Shown: piece after piece, positions 31,626 to 41,631 of the stretch
How the letters are laid out: each line of letters opens with the position of its first letter
Position numbering within the stretch: the stretch's first letter is position 1
Assembly (NCBI RefSeq): GCF_005885675.1
Contig: NZ_VANR01000004.1
Coordinates: 124,001 to 188,000 of the forward strand
Length of the DNA: 64,000 nucleotides
Direction: 5' to 3'
DNA from: Polaribacter aestuariivivens
Lineage (GTDB): Bacteria; Bacteroidota; Bacteroidia; Flavobacteriales; Flavobacteriaceae
The notes under the pieces: model-generated
Database searches by the model: none
Seen by the model: only the letters and a program-made list of their open reading frames with translations
Told to the model about the DNA's origin: nothing
Translations under genes and position numbers: made by a program

Positions 31626-32282
31626 ATGTTTACGCTTTCTGAAGAAAATTATTTAAAAGCAATTTATCATTTAGAACTAGATGGTACTAAAGGAATTAGT
31701 ACTAATTCCATTGCAGAAAAACTTCAAACAAAGGCTTCTTCTGTTACAGATATGATTAAAAAACTATCTGACAAAAAAGTTGTTATTTATAAAAAATACA
31801 AAGGAGTAAAATTAACAGACCTAGGTAAAAAAACTGCTGCAAATATTGTAAGAAAACATCGTTTATGGGAAGTTTTTTTAGTAGAAAAATTAAATTTTTC
31901 TTGGGATGAAGTGCATGAAGTTGCAGAACAGTTAGAGCATATTAAATCTGCAAAATTAATTAATCAGTTAGATGAGTTTTTAGGATTTCCAACACACGAC
32001 CCTCATGGAGATCCAATTCCAGATAATGAAGGAAATTTAAAAACCATTGAGAAAAGTTTATTATCTACTTTGCATAAAAATGAAACAGGAATTTGTGTAG
32101 GTGTAGATGATTCATCTTCAGAGTTTTTACAGTTTTTAGATAAAAAAGGAATTGTTTTAGGTAAAAAAATTACGGTATTAGAAAAAGAAAATTTCGACGA
32201 TTCTTTATCCATTTTAGTTGACGAAAAAAAACTATCAATATCAAATAAAATAGCAAATAACTTATACATAAAAAAATCATGA
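31626..32282 (+). CDS. DtxR/MntR-family metal-dependent transcriptional regulator
   Basis: 218 residues. An N-terminal winged helix (SEENYLKAIYHLE, ISTNSIAEKLQTKASSVTDM) is followed by the dimerisation/metal domain (RKHRLWEVFLVEKL, VHEVAEQLEHIKS, FPTHDPHGDPIP), with the His/Glu/Cys-type ligand positions occupied by His and Glu, as in MntR. A C-terminal SH3/FeoA-like tail (about 150-218, TGICVGVDDSSSEFLQFL) is present, as in longer family members. It binds DNA when loaded with Mn(II) or Fe(II). It overlaps the ZIP transporter by 4 bases (ATGA) and is divergent from a TonB receptor, so both are likely targets. Metal identity not determinable here. Confidence 0.93.
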   Translation: MFTLSEENYLKAIYHLELDGTKGISTNSIAEKLQTKASSVTDMIKKLSDKKVVIYKKYKGVKLTDLGKKTAANIVRKHRLWEVFLVEKLNFSWDEVHEVAEQLEHIKSAKLINQLDEFLGFPTHDPHGDPIPDNEGNLKTIEKSLLSTLHKNETGICVGVDDSSSEFLQFLDKKGIVLGKKITVLEKENFDDSLSILVDEKKLSISNKIANNLYIKKS

Positions 32283-33115
32283 TAACATTTAATCACTTAG
32301 TGGAATTTGGAAAAGAACATCCAATTCAAGCAGCATTGTATGCCTCACTTTTCACTTGGGGTTTAACAGCTTTAGGTGCAGCTTTAGTATTCTTTTTTAA
32401 AAAAGCAAACAGAGCAGTTTTAGATGGTATGTTGGGTTTTACTGGAGGCGTAATGGTGGCTGCCAGTTTTTGGAGTTTGTTATCACCAGCAATAGAAAAT
32501 AGTCCTGGAGAAGGTTTTATAAAAGTTTTTCCAGCTGCAATTGGTTTTGGTTTAGGAGCCTTATCACTTTTTGGAATGGATAAATTATTACCACATTTAC
32601 ATATTAATTTTGATAAAAGTGAAGCTGAAGGTGTTGAAACAAATTGGCATAGAACAACCCTATTGGTTTTAGCAATTACCTTACACAATATTCCAGAAGG
32701 TTTAGCAGTTGGAGTTTTATTTGGAGCAGCTTCCACTTTGGTTGGTGTGGAACAAACAGAAATGATTATTGCAGCCATTTCATTGGCAATTGGTATTGGA
32801 ATTCAAAATTTTCCAGAAGGTTTTGCAGTAGCAATGCCATTAAGAAGGCAAGGTGTTAGTAGATTAAAAAGTTTTTGGTACGGACAATTATCTGCAGTTG
32901 TAGAGCCAATTGCAGCAGTTTTAGGAGCTTTAGCAGTATCGTTTTTTACTCCAATTTTACCATATGCACTAGCATTTGCAGCAGGAGCTATGATTTTTGT
33001 AGTTGTTGAAGAAGTAATACCTGAAACACAAAGAGATAAATATACAGATATTGCTACACTTGGCTTTATAGGTGGTTTTATTGTAATGATGTCTTTAGAT
33101 GTTGGTTTGGGTTAG
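32279..33115 (+). CDS. ZIP-family metal transporter
   Basis: 278 residues with about eight membrane helices. The family's metal-site helices appear as HNIPEGLAVGVLFG (near residue 136) and its symmetric counterpart NFPEGFAVAMPL (near 178), with an E in VEEVIPET near 242. ZIP proteins import Zn(II), Fe(II) or Mn(II) into the cytoplasm. The coding start overlaps the regulator's stop, implying co-translation and control by that regulator. There is no long His-rich loop between helices 3 and 4, unlike eukaryotic ZIPs. Confidence 0.93.
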   Translation: MITFNHLVEFGKEHPIQAALYASLFTWGLTALGAALVFFFKKANRAVLDGMLGFTGGVMVAASFWSLLSPAIENSPGEGFIKVFPAAIGFGLGALSLFGMDKLLPHLHINFDKSEAEGVETNWHRTTLLVLAITLHNIPEGLAVGVLFGAASTLVGVEQTEMIIAAISLAIGIGIQNFPEGFAVAMPLRRQGVSRLKSFWYGQLSAVVEPIAAVLGALAVSFFTPILPYALAFAAGAMIFVVVEEVIPETQRDKYTDIATLGFIGGFIVMMSLDVGLG

Positions 33116-33199
33116 TATTAAAAATACTCTTACCAATTCTTATTTTCTTTTCTCTTGATTCTTGCACCTAAAAGCATTATTTTGCAGTAAAAATAAACT

Positions 33200-36100
33200 G
33201 TGCGTCAACCTTCAACTTTTCAAGTTTACAACGCTTCTGCAGGAAGTGGAAAAACCTTTACACTCGTAAAAGAGTACTTAAAAATTTTACTAAATTCTGA
33301 AGATATTTTTCGTTTTCAGAAAATATTAGCCATCACTTTTACCAACAAAGCAGCTGGTGAAATGAAAGAGCGAGTTTTAGAAAACTTAGAAGATTTTACC
33401 GAAGGAAAAGAGAACGATTTATTCAAGATTATTATTGAAGAAATTTCTGTTGATAAGCCTACAATACAACAACGAAGTAAAAAAATTTTAGATGCAATTC
33501 TGCAAAACTATGCTGCATTTTCAATTACCACTATTGATAGTTTTACGCATAAAATTATTAAGAATTTTGCGTACGATTTAGGTTTGCCATTAAATTTTGA
33601 AGTAGAAATGGACGCAGTTTCTTTACTAAATGAAGCTGTAGATGTATTAATTTCTAAGATAGGAACAGATAAAAAATTAACCAATCTTTTAATAGATTAT
33701 TCTTTAGATAAAATTGATGATGATAAATCTTGGGATATTTCTAAAGATTTAAATGATTTTGCTAAAATTTTGTTGAATGAAGATGATAACAAGCATTTTA
33801 GGGAATTAGCAGACAAAAAATTAGATGATTTCACAAATTTAAAATCAAAGCTTTTTACACATCAAAAAGAATTAAAAAAGTCACTAAAAGAAGTTGGGCA
33901 AAATTGTTTGAATTTAATAAACTCTGCAGGTTTAGAGCCAAAAGATTTTATGCGTGGAACTGTACCGAAATTTTTTGCAGACTTGACTGAAAAATCAGTA
34001 AATATCGACTTTATAAAAAGAAGCGAAACTATTGAAAAAGCAATAGCAAACAATCAGTATTACACAAAAACAGCAAAACTAGAAATTACTGCTTCAATAG
34101 ATGCAATTGTACCAGAAATTATAGAGTTTTTTCACGAAGCGAAAAAAATTTATCAGCAATTTTTAATGAATAAATTGGCATTAAAAAGTATAATTCCGTT
34201 AGCGGTTTTAAATAATATAAATACTGAATTAGATACCATAAAAGAAGAAAATAATATTCGCTTAAATGCAGAGTTTAATCAGTTAATTTCCGACAATATA
34301 AAAGACCAACCAGCACCATTTATTTATGAAAGAATTGGGCAACGTTTTATGCATTATTTTATTGACGAAATGCAAGATACTTCTGTTTTACAATGGCAAA
34401 ATTTAATTCCGTTAATAGATAATGCTTTGGCGCAAGAAAACAGCAATTTAATGTTGGTTGGTGATGGTAAACAAGCCATTTATAGATGGCGTGGAGGAAA
34501 AGCAGAACAGTTTATTAATTTGGGTTCAGAAACAGAAAATGAAAAAAATCTTTTTCAAATTTCAAAGGATGTTAAAGAATTAGAAACCAATTTTAGAAGC
34601 TATTCAGAAATTATCGATTTTAATAATTCGTTCTTTCAGCATTCATCTAAATTTCTTCAAAATGAAGATTATAAAAAGTTGTTTTTTGAGGGAAATCAGC
34701 AAAAAGAAAATGCCAAAAAAGGCGGATTTGTATCACTTTCATTCTTGGAAAAAGAAGATGATAAGAAAGTTGATAAATTAAAATATCCAAAGAAGGTTTT
34801 TGAGAAAATTAAAGAACTCGAAAATGATTTTTCTTTGGGTGAAATCTGCATTTTAACACGAACTAAAAAAGATGGAGTTGCTGTTGCAAATTATTTATCA
34901 GAAAATGGTATAAATATTATTTCATCAGAAACATTATTACTTCAAAATAATGTAAAAATCAACTTTATTATCAACGTTTTAAAGGTTTTACAACATCCAA
35001 ATAATGAAGAATCTCGTTTTGAAATGTTATATTTTTTACACGAACATTTACAAGTTGAAGAACCCAAACATCAATTTTTAAAAACCTTTGCAAAATCTAC
35101 GAACGAGGTCATTTTTCAAAATCTAAAAAAATACGGTATCACTTTCGAGGTATCAACTTTTCAGCAACTTCCTTTTTATGAAAAAATCGAAGAAATTGTT
35201 AGAGGATTTCGATTGATAGATTCATCAAATGCATACATACAATTTTTTTTAGACGTGGTTTTAGAGCAACAAAGAAAAAGCACAAACATGCAAGATTTTT
35301 TAGATTTCTGGGAAATCAAAAAAGAGAAATTAAGTATAGTTGCTCCTGAGAATACAAATGCGGTTCAAGTAATGACGATTCATAAATCGAAAGGTTTGGA
35401 GTTTCCAGTCGTTATTTTTCCTTGTAACGTAGATATTTATCAACAAATAAATCCGAAAGTTTGGTTGGACGAATTACCTGAAAGTTATGCAAATTTTCAA
35501 GAATTATTGGTGCCCTATAATCGTGATTTGAGCTACGTAAATGCCACAGGATTAGAGATTTTTAACTCACAAAGAGAAGCTTTAGAGCTAGATAATTTCA
35601 ACTTATTATATGTTGCATTAACAAGAGCTGTTGAGCAATTACATGTTATAACAGATAAAAAATTAGTAGGCAAAAATAAAGAAGAAGATTTAAAATTTTA
35701 TTCAGGTTTTTTTATCAATTATTTGAAAGAAAAATCAATGTGGAATGATGATTTATTAAACTATTCTTTTGGTAATAAAAAAAGAGTTAGTTACAAAAAA
35801 GAAGACAATAGTGTTACAGAAATTCATGAAAAATTTATTGGAACACCTTGGAAAGAACATAATATTATTTTGTTGGCAGGGGCATCCAAATTATGGAATA
35901 CTGCTCAAGGTGAAGCCATAGATTATGGAAATTTATTGCACGAAATATTTTCAAAAATAAAAACAAATCAGCAAATTGAAGAAGTAGTTATGCTGTATGA
36001 ACAACAAGGTATTTTAGATAAAAATAAAAGAAAATTTATCAAAGAAAAGATTAAAAGTGTTGTAAATCACCCAAAATTAAGTGCTTATTATTTAAGTGAA

Positions 36101-36340
36101 GAAAATGTTTTTAATGAGCGAGAAATTGTAACTATAGATAATCAAATTATAATTCCAGATAGGTTAGTTTTCAACACGAATAAAGAAGTTACAATTATAG
36201 ATTATAAAACGGGAGCTCCTTCAAAAAAACATCATCAACAAATAAAAAACTACGAAAGTGTTTTAAAAACCATGAATTATAAAATTGATAAAAAAATTCT
36301 CATTTACATAAATGAAAAAATTGATGTTGTTGAAGTATAA
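33200..36340 (+). CDS. UvrD/Rep-type helicase-nuclease (AddA/RecB-like)
   Basis: 1046 residues from a GTG. SF1A helicase motifs in order: Walker A NASAGSGKTFTLV near residue 11, ITFTNKAAGEMKERV, the DEMQDTS Walker B near 390, GDGKQAIYRWRGG near 419, LETNFRS, TIHKSKGLEFPVVIF near 731, and LLYVALTRAVEQLHV near 806. A C-terminal PD-(D/E)XK nuclease has DYGNLLHEIF near 914 and IIDYKTG near 1001. This is the AddA/RecB layout for double-strand break resection. The AddB-like partner is not in the window, and the next gene is kbl. Confidence 0.9.
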   Translation: MRQPSTFQVYNASAGSGKTFTLVKEYLKILLNSEDIFRFQKILAITFTNKAAGEMKERVLENLEDFTEGKENDLFKIIIEEISVDKPTIQQRSKKILDAILQNYAAFSITTIDSFTHKIIKNFAYDLGLPLNFEVEMDAVSLLNEAVDVLISKIGTDKKLTNLLIDYSLDKIDDDKSWDISKDLNDFAKILLNEDDNKHFRELADKKLDDFTNLKSKLFTHQKELKKSLKEVGQNCLNLINSAGLEPKDFMRGTVPKFFADLTEKSVNIDFIKRSETIEKAIANNQYYTKTAKLEITASIDAIVPEIIEFFHEAKKIYQQFLMNKLALKSIIPLAVLNNINTELDTIKEENNIRLNAEFNQLISDNIKDQPAPFIYERIGQRFMHYFIDEMQDTSVLQWQNLIPLIDNALAQENSNLMLVGDGKQAIYRWRGGKAEQFINLGSETENEKNLFQISKDVKELETNFRSYSEIIDFNNSFFQHSSKFLQNEDYKKLFFEGNQQKENAKKGGFVSLSFLEKEDDKKVDKLKYPKKVFEKIKELENDFSLGEICILTRTKKDGVAVANYLSENGINIISSETLLLQNNVKINFIINVLKVLQHPNNEESRFEMLYFLHEHLQVEEPKHQFLKTFAKSTNEVIFQNLKKYGITFEVSTFQQLPFYEKIEEIVRGFRLIDSSNAYIQFFLDVVLEQQRKSTNMQDFLDFWEIKKEKLSIVAPENTNAVQVMTIHKSKGLEFPVVIFPCNVDIYQQINPKVWLDELPESYANFQELLVPYNRDLSYVNATGLEIFNSQREALELDNFNLLYVALTRAVEQLHVITDKKLVGKNKEEDLKFYSGFFINYLKEKSMWNDDLLNYSFGNKKRVSYKKEDNSVTEIHEKFIGTPWKEHNIILLAGASKLWNTAQGEAIDYGNLLHEIFSKIKTNQQIEEVVMLYEQQGILDKNKRKFIKEKIKSVVNHPKLSAYYLSEENVFNEREIVTIDNQIIIPDRLVFNTNKEVTIIDYKTGAPSKKHHQQIKNYESVLKTMNYKIDKKILIYINEKIDVVEV

Positions 36341-36359
36341 CCAAAGAAAATAAACTTTG

Positions 36360-36367
36360 TAACTTTG
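36360..36367 (+). promoter_or_regulatory. Candidate -7 box for kbl
   Basis: TAACTTTG (TAnnTTTG), 21 bases before the ATG at 36389; it starts 20 bases after the preceding stop. Confidence 0.5.
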
Positions 36368-36388
36368 TTACTTCTAAATTGATAAAAA

Positions 36389-37582
36389 ATGTACGGAAAA
36401 ATTAAAGATACTTTAAATAAAGAGCTACAAGAAATAAAAGAAGCAGGTTTATACAAATCAGAAAGAATCATAACATCTTCACAAGATGCAGTGATAAAAA
36501 TTTCTACAGGAGAAGAAGTGATTAACTTTTGTGCCAATAATTATTTAGGATTGTCTAACAATTCAGAGGTAATTCAAGCTGCAAAAGACACTATGGATTC
36601 TCATGGTTTTGGAATGTCTTCAGTTCGTTTTATTTGCGGAACTCAAGATATTCATAAACAATTAGAAAAAAAGATTGCAGATTTTTATACCACAGACGAT
36701 ACTATTCTCTATGCAGCAGCTTTTGATGCCAATGGTGGCGTTTTTGAACCGCTTTTAACAAAAGACGATGCTATTATTTCTGATAGTTTAAATCATGCAT
36801 CCATTATAGATGGAGTACGTTTGTGTAAAGCAGCACGCTATCGTTACAATAATAACGATATGCAATCTCTAGAAGAACAGTTAATTGAAGCAAACAAACA
36901 AAATCATCGTTTTAAAATTATAGTTACTGATGGAGTTTTTTCTATGGATGGTATTGTAGCCAAACTAGATGAAATTTGCGATTTGGCAGATAAATACGAT
37001 GCTTTAGTGATGGTAGACGAATGTCATGCAACAGGTTTTATAGGTAAAACAGGTAGAGGAACTGTAGAATTAAAAAACGTAATGGACAGAGTAGATATTG
37101 TAACAGGAACTTTAGGAAAAGCACTTGGAGGAGCAATGGGTGGCTATACAACTGGTAAAAAAGAAGTGATAGAAATACTTCGTCAACGCTCAAGACCTTA
37201 TTTATTTTCTAACTCATTAGCACCAGCTTTAGTTGGAGGTGCCTTAAAAGTTTTTGATTTAATTAGCAATGACACTTCATTAAGAGACCAATTAGAATGG
37301 AACACCAATTATTTTAGAACAGAAATGGAAAAAGCAGGTTTTGATTTAGTAGGTGCAGATGCAGCCATTGTTCCAGTAATGTTGTACGATGCAAAACTGT
37401 CTCAAACCATGGCAAACAAACTTTTAGAAGAAGGCATTTATGTTATTGGATTCTTTTTTCCTGTGGTTCCTAAAGAAAAAGCAAGAATAAGAGTACAGTT
37501 ATCTGCAGCGCACACAAAAGAACATTTAGATAAAGCAATTAATGCATTCAAAAAGATTGGAAAAGAGTTGGGTGTAATTTAA
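36389..37582 (+). CDS. kbl: Glycine C-acetyltransferase (2-amino-3-ketobutyrate CoA ligase)
   Basis: 397 residues, the usual length. A fold type I PLP enzyme of the alpha-oxoamine synthase family: [28 protein letters not shown], the [11 protein letters not shown] aspartate/histidine site, and the cofactor lysine in [13 protein letters not shown] near residue 244. It cleaves 2-amino-3-ketobutyrate with CoA to glycine and acetyl-CoA in threonine degradation. Threonine dehydrogenase is not adjacent. KBL is favoured over BioF or serine palmitoyltransferase because of the overall KBL-like pattern ([20 protein letters not shown]). Confidence 0.92.
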   Translation: MYGKIKDTLNKELQEIKEAGLYKSERIITSSQDAVIKISTGEEVINFCANNYLGLSNNSEVIQAAKDTMDSHGFGMSSVRFICGTQDIHKQLEKKIADFYTTDDTILYAAAFDANGGVFEPLLTKDDAIISDSLNHASIIDGVRLCKAARYRYNNNDMQSLEEQLIEANKQNHRFKIIVTDGVFSMDGIVAKLDEICDLADKYDALVMVDECHATGFIGKTGRGTVELKNVMDRVDIVTGTLGKALGGAMGGYTTGKKEVIEILRQRSRPYLFSNSLAPALVGGALKVFDLISNDTSLRDQLEWNTNYFRTEMEKAGFDLVGADAAIVPVMLYDAKLSQTMANKLLEEGIYVIGFFFPVVPKEKARIRVQLSAAHTKEHLDKAINAFKKIGKELGVI

Positions 37583-37632
37583 CCATACTTAAAAAAAGTT
37601 GTCTTTTTTATGAAGATTTTGTAGATTTGTCT

Positions 37633-37662
37633 TTGTAGATAAGTTTTAACAACTTACTTTTG
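37633..37662 (+). promoter_or_regulatory. Complete Bacteroidetes-type promoter of the OmpA gene
   Basis: -33 TTG at 37633-37635, 19-base spacer, then -7 box TACTTTTG at 37655-37662. The ATG at 37701 is 38 bases further, a plausible leader. Confidence 0.68.
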
Positions 37663-37700
37663 CGAATAAAATAACGAACTTTTAATTTAAAAATTTGATA

Positions 37701-39062
37701 ATGAAACGATTAAAATTAGCTGTGATAGCTTTATTTACGTTGGTAACAGTTAGCAACGTAAATGCACAAGACGAAAACAACCCATGGGTAGTAGGTTTTG
37801 GAATGAATAATGTAGATTTTTATAACACTAGCGACTTTAGTGAGCAGATTAAAGATTTACTTGGAAATAGAGATTGGAATGTATTGCCATCTATTTCTAG
37901 AATTTCTGCAGATAAATACCTAAATAAAGGATTTTCTCTACAATTAGCAGGATCTATAAATAAGATTGAAACTGTAGTTGCGGAAAACGATTCTGACTTT
38001 TTATACTGGGCTGTAGACGCAATCGTAAAGTATGATGTTAATAATTTAGTTGGAGAAACTGGTTGGTTTGACCCTTATGTATATTTAGGTGGTGGTTATA
38101 CTGCAGTTGATTCTAGCGGAGAAGGAATGATTAACGCAGGTTTTGGTTTCAATACTTGGTTTAACGATAACTTAGGTTTAAACTTCCAAACCGGAACTAA
38201 AAAAGGTTTTGCTGATGAAGTAAGAGCTCACTACCAAACTACTTTAGGTTTAGTAATTAAGTTTGGAGGGAAAGATACTGATGGTGATGGCGTATATGAC
38301 AAAGAAGACGCTTGTCCAGAAGTTGCAGGTTTAAAAGAATTTAATGGTTGTCCTGATGCTGATGGTGATGGAATCAAAGATTCTGATGATGCTTGTCCAA
38401 ATACTGCTGGTTTAGCAGCAATGAATGGTTGTCCAGATTCAGACGGAGATGGAGTAGCTGATAAAGATGATATGTGTCCTAACGAAAAAGGAACAAAAGC
38501 TAACAAAGGTTGTCCAGATTCAGACGGAGATGGTGTTGTTGATAAGAATGACAAATGTCCAAACGTAGCAGGTCCTGTTTCTAATTCAGGTTGCCCTTGG
38601 CCAGATACTGACGGTGATGGAGTTTTAGATAAAGATGACAAGTGTGTTAACGAAGCTGGACCAGCATCAAACAATGGTTGTCCTGAGTCAGTTATAAACG
38701 AAGATGATGAAGCTGTTATGGGTGAATATGCAAAAGCAATTTTATTCAACACAGGTAAAGCTTCTTTCAAGCCAGGTGTTACTGATAAATTAAATGATAT
38801 AGTAGAGGTAATGAATAACAATCCTAAAGCTACATTTGTGATTGAAGGTCACACAGATAGTTCAGGTTCTGCACCATTAAACTTAAGATTATCAGAAAAA
38901 AGAGCTATTGCTGTAAGAGACTACTTAGTAAAACAAGGAGTTAATACAACAAGATTAGAAGCTATTGGTTACGGAGAAGGTGAGCCAGTTGCAACTAACA
39001 AAACCAGAGAAGGAAGAGCTCAAAACAGAAGAGTTGTTGTTAAAGTTACTAACAAGAAATAA
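37701..39062 (+). CDS. OmpA-family outer-membrane protein with thrombospondin type 3 repeats
   Basis: 453 residues from the ATG at 37701; a TTG two codons upstream is less likely. Signal peptide ending NVNAQ; an N-terminal beta-barrel (about 24-190); five calcium-binding TSP3-like repeats (about 193-330) of the type [15 protein letters not shown]; and a C-terminal OmpA domain binding peptidoglycan ([45 protein letters not shown]). It is an abundant structural porin that ties the outer membrane to the wall. It has a strong promoter and terminator, so it is a single-gene unit. Confidence 0.95.
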   Translation: MKRLKLAVIALFTLVTVSNVNAQDENNPWVVGFGMNNVDFYNTSDFSEQIKDLLGNRDWNVLPSISRISADKYLNKGFSLQLAGSINKIETVVAENDSDFLYWAVDAIVKYDVNNLVGETGWFDPYVYLGGGYTAVDSSGEGMINAGFGFNTWFNDNLGLNFQTGTKKGFADEVRAHYQTTLGLVIKFGGKDTDGDGVYDKEDACPEVAGLKEFNGCPDADGDGIKDSDDACPNTAGLAAMNGCPDSDGDGVADKDDMCPNEKGTKANKGCPDSDGDGVVDKNDKCPNVAGPVSNSGCPWPDTDGDGVLDKDDKCVNEAGPASNNGCPESVINEDDEAVMGEYAKAILFNTGKASFKPGVTDKLNDIVEVMNNNPKATFVIEGHTDSSGSAPLNLRLSEKRAIAVRDYLVKQGVNTTRLEAIGYGEGEPVATNKTREGRAQNRRVVVKVTNKK

Positions 39063-39082
39063 TTCTTTTAATAAATTTTATG

Positions 39083-39118
39083 AAAAGCCTCACCAATATT
39101 GGTGAGGCTTTTTTATTT
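39083..39118 (+). terminator. Terminator after the OmpA gene
   Basis: AAAAGCCTCACC (39083-39094) pairs with GGTGAGGCTTTT (39101-39112), then TTATTTT. The hairpin begins 20 bases after the stop. Confidence 0.92.
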
Positions 39119-39170
39119 TAAATTATATTTTTTAGTAATAAAAAATTTTTTTAATTACATTCAAAAGAAT

Positions 39171-39178
39171 TACCTTTG
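39171..39178 (+). promoter_or_regulatory. Candidate -7 box of the atpD-atpC promoter
   Basis: TACCTTTG (TAnnTTTG) lies 60 bases before the ATG at 39239, giving a leader of about 50 bases. No clear -33 TTG. Confidence 0.52.
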
Positions 39179-39214
39179 CATCCTGAAAATGAGATGTTAA
39201 ATCTCAAAACATAA

Positions 39215-40750
<1,536 letters not shown>

Positions 40751-40785
40751 AAATAGTTAGCAGTATTCAGAGAAAAGTCTATAAT

Positions 40786-40820
40786 GACTGCAAACTGTAA
40801 ACTGCGAACTGCAAACTAAA
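40786..40820 (+). repeat. Heptamer tandem repeat (AACTGCA-type) between atpD and atpC
   Basis: Five successive 7-base units: GACTGCA, AACTGTA, AACTGCG, AACTGCA, AACTAAA. It lies in the 75-bp gap before the atpC ATG at 40826. Confidence 0.75.
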
Positions 40821-40825
40821 TAAAT

Positions 40826-41119
40826 ATGTTTTTAGAAATTGTGACGCCAGAGGCGATTTTATTTTCATCAGAAATTGATGCTGTATCAGTTCCTGGTGTA
40901 AATGGAGCATTTCAAATGTTAGATAATCACGCACCCATTGTATCTGTTCTAAAAGAAGGTATAATTAAAATTCATGTACATTCTCAAACACATTTAGAGT
41001 TAGATGATTTACATGGTAAATTAGAACAACATACTGATGATGATAAAATACTCACTTTAGCAATAAATTCTGGTACTTTAGAATTAAATGACAACAAAGC
41101 GATTATTTTAGCAGATTAA
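40826..41119 (+). CDS. atpC: F-type ATP synthase subunit epsilon (beta-sandwich part only)
   Basis: 97 residues. It starts with FLEIVTPEAILFSSEIDAV and contains VPGVNGAFQMLDNHAPIVS, the N-terminal beta-sandwich of subunit epsilon. It ends soon after, without the two-helix C-terminal domain of E. coli epsilon (139 residues), the usual short form in Bacteroidetes. It binds the gamma stalk. Without the helical hairpin the ATP-dependent inhibitory function is likely absent. It is separated from atpD by a 75-bp gap containing a heptamer repeat. Confidence 0.95.
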   Translation: MFLEIVTPEAILFSSEIDAVSVPGVNGAFQMLDNHAPIVSVLKEGIIKIHVHSQTHLELDDLHGKLEQHTDDDKILTLAINSGTLELNDNKAIILAD

Positions 41120-41139
41120 CTATAAAAATAAATAATTAT

Positions 41140-41182
41140 AAAAATCTCAAAGTATGTACATACTTTGAGATTTTTGTTTTTG
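41140..41182 (+). terminator. Terminator after atpC (perfect 18-bp arms)
   Basis: The arms 41140-41157 and 41158-41175 are exact reverse complements (AAAAATCTCAAAGTATGT and its complement), followed by GTTTTTG. It ends the atp transcript. Confidence 0.87.
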
Positions 41183-41214
41183 TATAATCAATAATTAAAC
41201 TCTTTAAAATATTG

Positions 41215-41222
41215 TAAATTTG
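41215..41222 (+). promoter_or_regulatory. Candidate -7 box immediately before rbfA
   Basis: TAAATTTG (TAnnTTTG) ends 4 bases before the ATG at 41227, so transcription would begin at or close to the start codon. No -33 box at normal spacing. Confidence 0.42.
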
Positions 41223-41226
41223 CATT

Positions 41227-41622
41227 ATGGAAGAAACAAACAGACAACGTAAAATCGCAGGTGTTTTACAAAAAGATTTAGTAGATGTGCTACAAAAGGC
41301 AGCACAAGATGGTATGAAAGGAGTAATTATTTCTGTTTCTAAAGTACATGTAACTTCAGATTTAGGAGTAGCAAAAGTATACTTAAGTATTTTTCCGTCA
41401 GAAAAAAGAGACGAAATAATTGAAGGAGTACAATCAAACACACCTTTAATTCGTCATGAAATGGCAAAACGCACAAAAAATCAACTTAGAAGAATGCCAG
41501 AATTATTATTTTTTGGTGACGATACTTTAGATTATATTGAAAAAATTGATAAATCGTTAAACGGACAAGATGAAAATCCTATAAAAAATCCGGATGTTTT
41601 ACCAAAACGTAAAAAAATCTAA
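41227..41622 (+). CDS. rbfA: Ribosome-binding factor A
   Basis: 131 residues. A KH-like fold with the RbfA pattern: TNRQRKIAGVLQKDLVDVL at the N-terminus, VHVTSDLGVAKVYLSIFP and a basic RHEMAKRTKNQLRRMPELLF segment, followed by the DDTLDYIEKIDKSL helix. RbfA binds the 30S subunit near the 5' end of 16S rRNA during maturation. It is followed 9 bases later by a LolE-like permease, an arrangement I associate with this class of bacteria. Confidence 0.94.
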   Translation: MEETNRQRKIAGVLQKDLVDVLQKAAQDGMKGVIISVSKVHVTSDLGVAKVYLSIFPSEKRDEIIEGVQSNTPLIRHEMAKRTKNQLRRMPELLFFGDDTLDYIEKIDKSLNGQDENPIKNPDVLPKRKKI

Positions 41623-41631
41623 ACTTTAAAA

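Noticed and set aside
32326..32778. 150-codon minus-strand frame opposite the ZIP transporter
   Set aside because: Composition and position mark it as antisense of a clear membrane protein.
33116..33199. Promoter box before the AddA-like gene
   Set aside because: TTATTTTG has only one spacer base where two are needed in TAnnTTTG, so no promoter is called.
38270..38690. Periodic repeats resembling a CRISPR-like array
   Set aside because: The periodicity is coding: five calcium-binding protein repeats in frame in the OmpA protein, with variable unit length and no constant repeat plus unique spacers.
38231..38821. 196-codon frame on the minus strand opposite the OmpA gene
   Set aside because: It is the antisense shadow of the thrombospondin-type repeats, with Ser/Pro-rich periodic composition caused by the repeats.
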